A stretch of 64,000 bases of DNA from Bryum argenteum (Eukaryota > Streptophyta > Bryopsida > Bryales > Bryaceae). The stretch's first letter is position 1, and each line of letters opens with the position of its first letter. The stretch spans positions 26,738,097-26,802,096 of the forward strand of contig CM073324.1 in NCBI GenBank assembly GCA_037043015.1, written 5' to 3'. The notes beneath the pieces were generated by a model. It was not told the DNA's origin. It saw only the letters and a program-made list of their open reading frames with translations, and ran no database searches. The position numbers were made by a program, and so were the translations under genes. Below are positions 61,409 through 64,000 of this stretch, piece after piece.

Positions 61409-64000
61409 TCAACCCCGCCTTGTGCGGTGCCTCGAAGGAACCCAAAAATATCGAGCGATCCTTCCGGATGCAAGATCCGGTCTCGTCATCTGGAGAACCT
61501 TCACTTGGTGTTTGCAGATATTACCCTTTTGCGAAAATACACACTGACATATGGCCCACTCCGTGCAGGGGTTGTGCACAGCATACGTGATATGTCGTCG
61601 TTTCGACGATTTCACGTATGCAGGGCTGCCGTCGGCGACGGGCAAAGTAACGTTGATATCGGGGATGCTTTGGGCTTGGATAATGGCACTGACCATTACC
61701 TGTCGTTGCTTCTTGTTCTTGACAAACCCGTTCTGCTTCACCTAATCCTGGTAGTCGTACTTCTCTATGACATTCCTGGTAAGTTCGTATATCAACCAAT
61801 CCATTCTGCGCCCAAGTAGCTTCTTCTTAGATTGTCTCAGGACGGCTTTCATATTGGAATGAAAGGATTCGATAGCTGCGGTTGTATCTTGACCGGCATG
61901 TGGGATTTTCCTGTCACCCACTACCCACATCTGAATCTTTGGCATCCACTCCTTGTCGAAGTATTTCCAATAGGCATCCGCCCCAGGGAGGTTGACCTTC
62001 GCCTGCGAGTAGACATGCTGAACCCACTCAATGAGAGTCCATATCTTCGAGTATAAAGTCTGGGAGGCAGGGTCTTCGTGATCGCTTGGTGTCTCCGATA
62101 AGTACATCAGGTCACCCACTATTCACAGTACAGCAGCCCGAGTCTCCATGTCTTTCAGCTTCGCACAAGCATTCTTCTGCCATGCGCGTCGGACGTGCCA
62201 TAGGCATAGAAATAAATGTGAAGATGGCCAAACCTCCCTGCGATATATTGCACGCCATCGTATGAGATAATATGATATAGGCGAGCCAAATACCGATAAC
62301 CATAGGAACGGCAACTGTTCGATAACGGAACTTACCTTAGTGAGTTTATCTCATTATCGGCATCGTCAAGGACGAAGGCAGTGGGTCTCCAGTCGGGTCT
62401 TTCGAGGGTCAACTTGTTCTTCAGGGCATTCATCCACGGGGCAAGGTCGCTTTGCTTAGATCTCGCTGTGATGACAAAGGCCACAGGGACCCCGTTTCTC
62501 CAGTCGTCGAACACCATCATAGTGAACAACGGGTACTGATACCATCACCAATCCGAGATAGAAGTTGATTAGGTCGAGTACTAGATAGCAAGCAATGAGT
62601 CGAGAGGAGCGACACATACCTTCTTGTTGTTTGTAGCGAAAGTGCCGTCTATGGCAACGATGCTGTCATGTCCGTGTTTCAACATCATTCTCGTTTGGAA
62701 CGGAGTTTGGATTCCAATTACGAAAGGGACATTCTCAGATGTTAGTGCCCCGTCCACTCTAGTGCCTGGGTCCTGGTAGTAGAACACAGACTCCCTATTC
62801 TCTCTCACCTACATTCGCACGCTTTCCGCATCGTTATCGTGTTTCTTATACATTGACTGCGACCGTACTCCACATATGTTGCGAATGTCTTCCATGCTTA
62901 GGAAACAATCTCGCGAAGGATTTAGTGTGCCCTCATCGCGAGACTTCAGAACCAATTTTTGGTGCTTCTGTTTGATTGCTTCCATAGGGATCGACTCGTC
63001 GAACTGCTTCAGAACCCAGTCCCTTATTTCTTCCGATATGTGTTTCCGAAACCTAAACTTACCTCTCTGAACGTTACTCTTATCATGGACGATATTGCCA
63101 TCCTTGTCCACGTGGTCTGTGCAGAAGTACCCCACCTCTGCGATAGCCGGAAGGAAGTAGTATCTTTTGATGTAGAACCGACATTGGCATCCAACCTTCA
63201 TAGATCCACCCTCCTTAGCATCTGTAGCACGCGGTCCTTTCTGTCCTCGTCCAGAGTATATCGTCTTGCCTTTCCGGTTGTACCTCTTTGGCGTAGGTGC
63301 CATGTCCGGCGTAATAGTCTCGAACTTATCCCTGTTGTCTTGAGGACCATATTGACAACGCCATCTACATCTGAAATCCGTCAGTGTCCGGAAGCGCGAT
63401 AACACGACATCTACATCTGAAATCCATCAGTATTCGGTAGGGCGATAAAAGTGTCCGATATGAGATTTGCAAATCCAGTTGGGAGACATTTCTCACCGTT
63501 GATACTCGATGTGACAATTCCACCTATAGTGTGTTTTGTCTCCCACGTTCGTAGGGTCGAACTTGTCTCGAACAAAGGTTGTCTCCACGTCCTTCCTCGC
63601 GGACTGCTCACCATTGACGAAATCGGTGACTCTGTCCCAAGGAATGTAGGCGATAAGCTTCATTTGCTTCTTACCTGAATGCTTGCCTTGGATTACAGGA
63701 GGATCCCCTTCGCGACCCGACTTCGTCTCGCTGTCCGCTTCAACATTCCAAGTAAGATCCTTCCACATGAAAAGTCCATCCGGAGGGATCTGCAGCGAAT
63801 CACGGATTCGAAATACTTTGTGTCCGTGCCTCATGAGATAATCCACAAACGGACCCTCTCGGAAGGCTTCGTCCAAATCCTGGATACCCTCCTCTCGCAC
63901 ACCTTCCGCCTTCTTCTGACCCTGTCTCCTACTCTTGTTATCGGCGGACACATTCTCCACTTCATTGCGGTATACTTTATGGAGCATGTTGGGGTAGCTC
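61409..64000 (-). pseudogene. Mutator-like (MULE) transposase with SWIM finger, partial at edge
   Basis: Phase-consistent exons: complement(join(61409..62237, 62336..62535, 62620..63370, 63497..>64000)), at least ~760 codons; the N-terminus is beyond the window. A zinc-binding region resembles FLYWCH/FAR1-type DNA-binding domains ('CRWRCQYG', 'GCQCRFYIKRYY', 'CTDHVDKDG'). The MULE DDE residues are visible: 'IVAIDGTFATNNKK' (D), 'FVLDDADNEIN' (D), 'AAIESFHSNMK' (E), with the typical 'YPLFTMMVFDDW' and 'FLCLWHVRRAW'. The SWIM finger is 'CQCVFSQKGNICKHQ'. Three in-frame stops interrupt it (TAG 62809-62811, TGA 62123-62125, TAG 61742-61744), with no frameshift. It is therefore non-functional unless read through. 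It lies opposite and convergent to unit B. Confidence 0.88.

Larger units (their letters stand above)
43310..64000. mobile_element. Large Mutator-like element region (extends past right edge)
   Basis: The region combines a minus-strand MULE transposase with SWIM finger (61409 to right edge) and two plus-strand paralogous zinc-finger/Ulp1-protease units (A and B), with an LTR retrotransposon nested in A. Ulp1-like proteases are known cargo of some plant MULEs. Shared motif enrichment supports one element or a tandem of related elements. The termini are not found; the left limit is inferred from the composition change. Confidence 0.6.

Overview
The window looks like nuclear DNA of a land plant, most likely a bryophyte such as a liverwort. 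That placement is inferred from the plant-type genes (secreted dirigent-like proteins, a two-module lysozyme-fold protein, a ZnT5/MTP12-like membrane protein), short GT-AG introns, a nuclear tRNA-Cys, and a dense mix of plant DNA transposons and a chromodomain Gypsy element. No marker fixes the species.

Layout. 1-12 kb holds two spliced host genes: an apparently intact 11-exon gene for a 555-residue protein with two SLT-like modules (2379-6170), and a ten-exon ZnT5/MTP12-like gene (8830-12094) whose C-terminal cation-diffusion domain is not visible. 12-27 kb is AT-rich and gene-free. It holds a 1.5 kb near-perfect palindrome, small CACTA-type elements, a ~3 kb pure (ATT)n array, and nested TTAA-bounded elements with piggyBac-type ends. 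27-42 kb carries three dirigent-like genes (one broken, two intact), one tRNA-Cys(GCA), and several small inverted-repeat elements.

43.3-64 kb is one or more large Mutator-like (MULE) elements. On the minus strand at the right edge is a MULE transposase with DDE residues and a SWIM finger. On the plus strand are two paralogous units, A (43971-55365) and B (56346-60673). Each encodes a long zinc-finger protein that appears to have been continuous with a C-terminal Ulp1-like (C48) cysteine protease. Unit B keeps the His/Asp/Cys residues; unit A has lost the Cys. Unit A is split by a 6.2 kb chromoviral LTR retrotransposon (47257-53423) that landed inside a 48-bp coding minisatellite. Its LTRs are nearly identical, yet its internal genes are broken.

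The strongest leads are: (i) the retrotransposon LTR promoter is an almost uninterrupted array of 10-bp-phased heat-shock elements next to a TATA box; (ii) the MULE region has a marked excess of the hexamer TTATCG/CGATAA in both orientations, not seen in the flanks or in the nested retrotransposon; (iii) its open reading frames are interrupted mostly by single in-frame stops rather than frameshifts, fitting C-to-T decay; (iv) the TTAA-bounded elements. Coordinates and splice sites were read by eye. Family assignments rest on recognised motifs, not searches.
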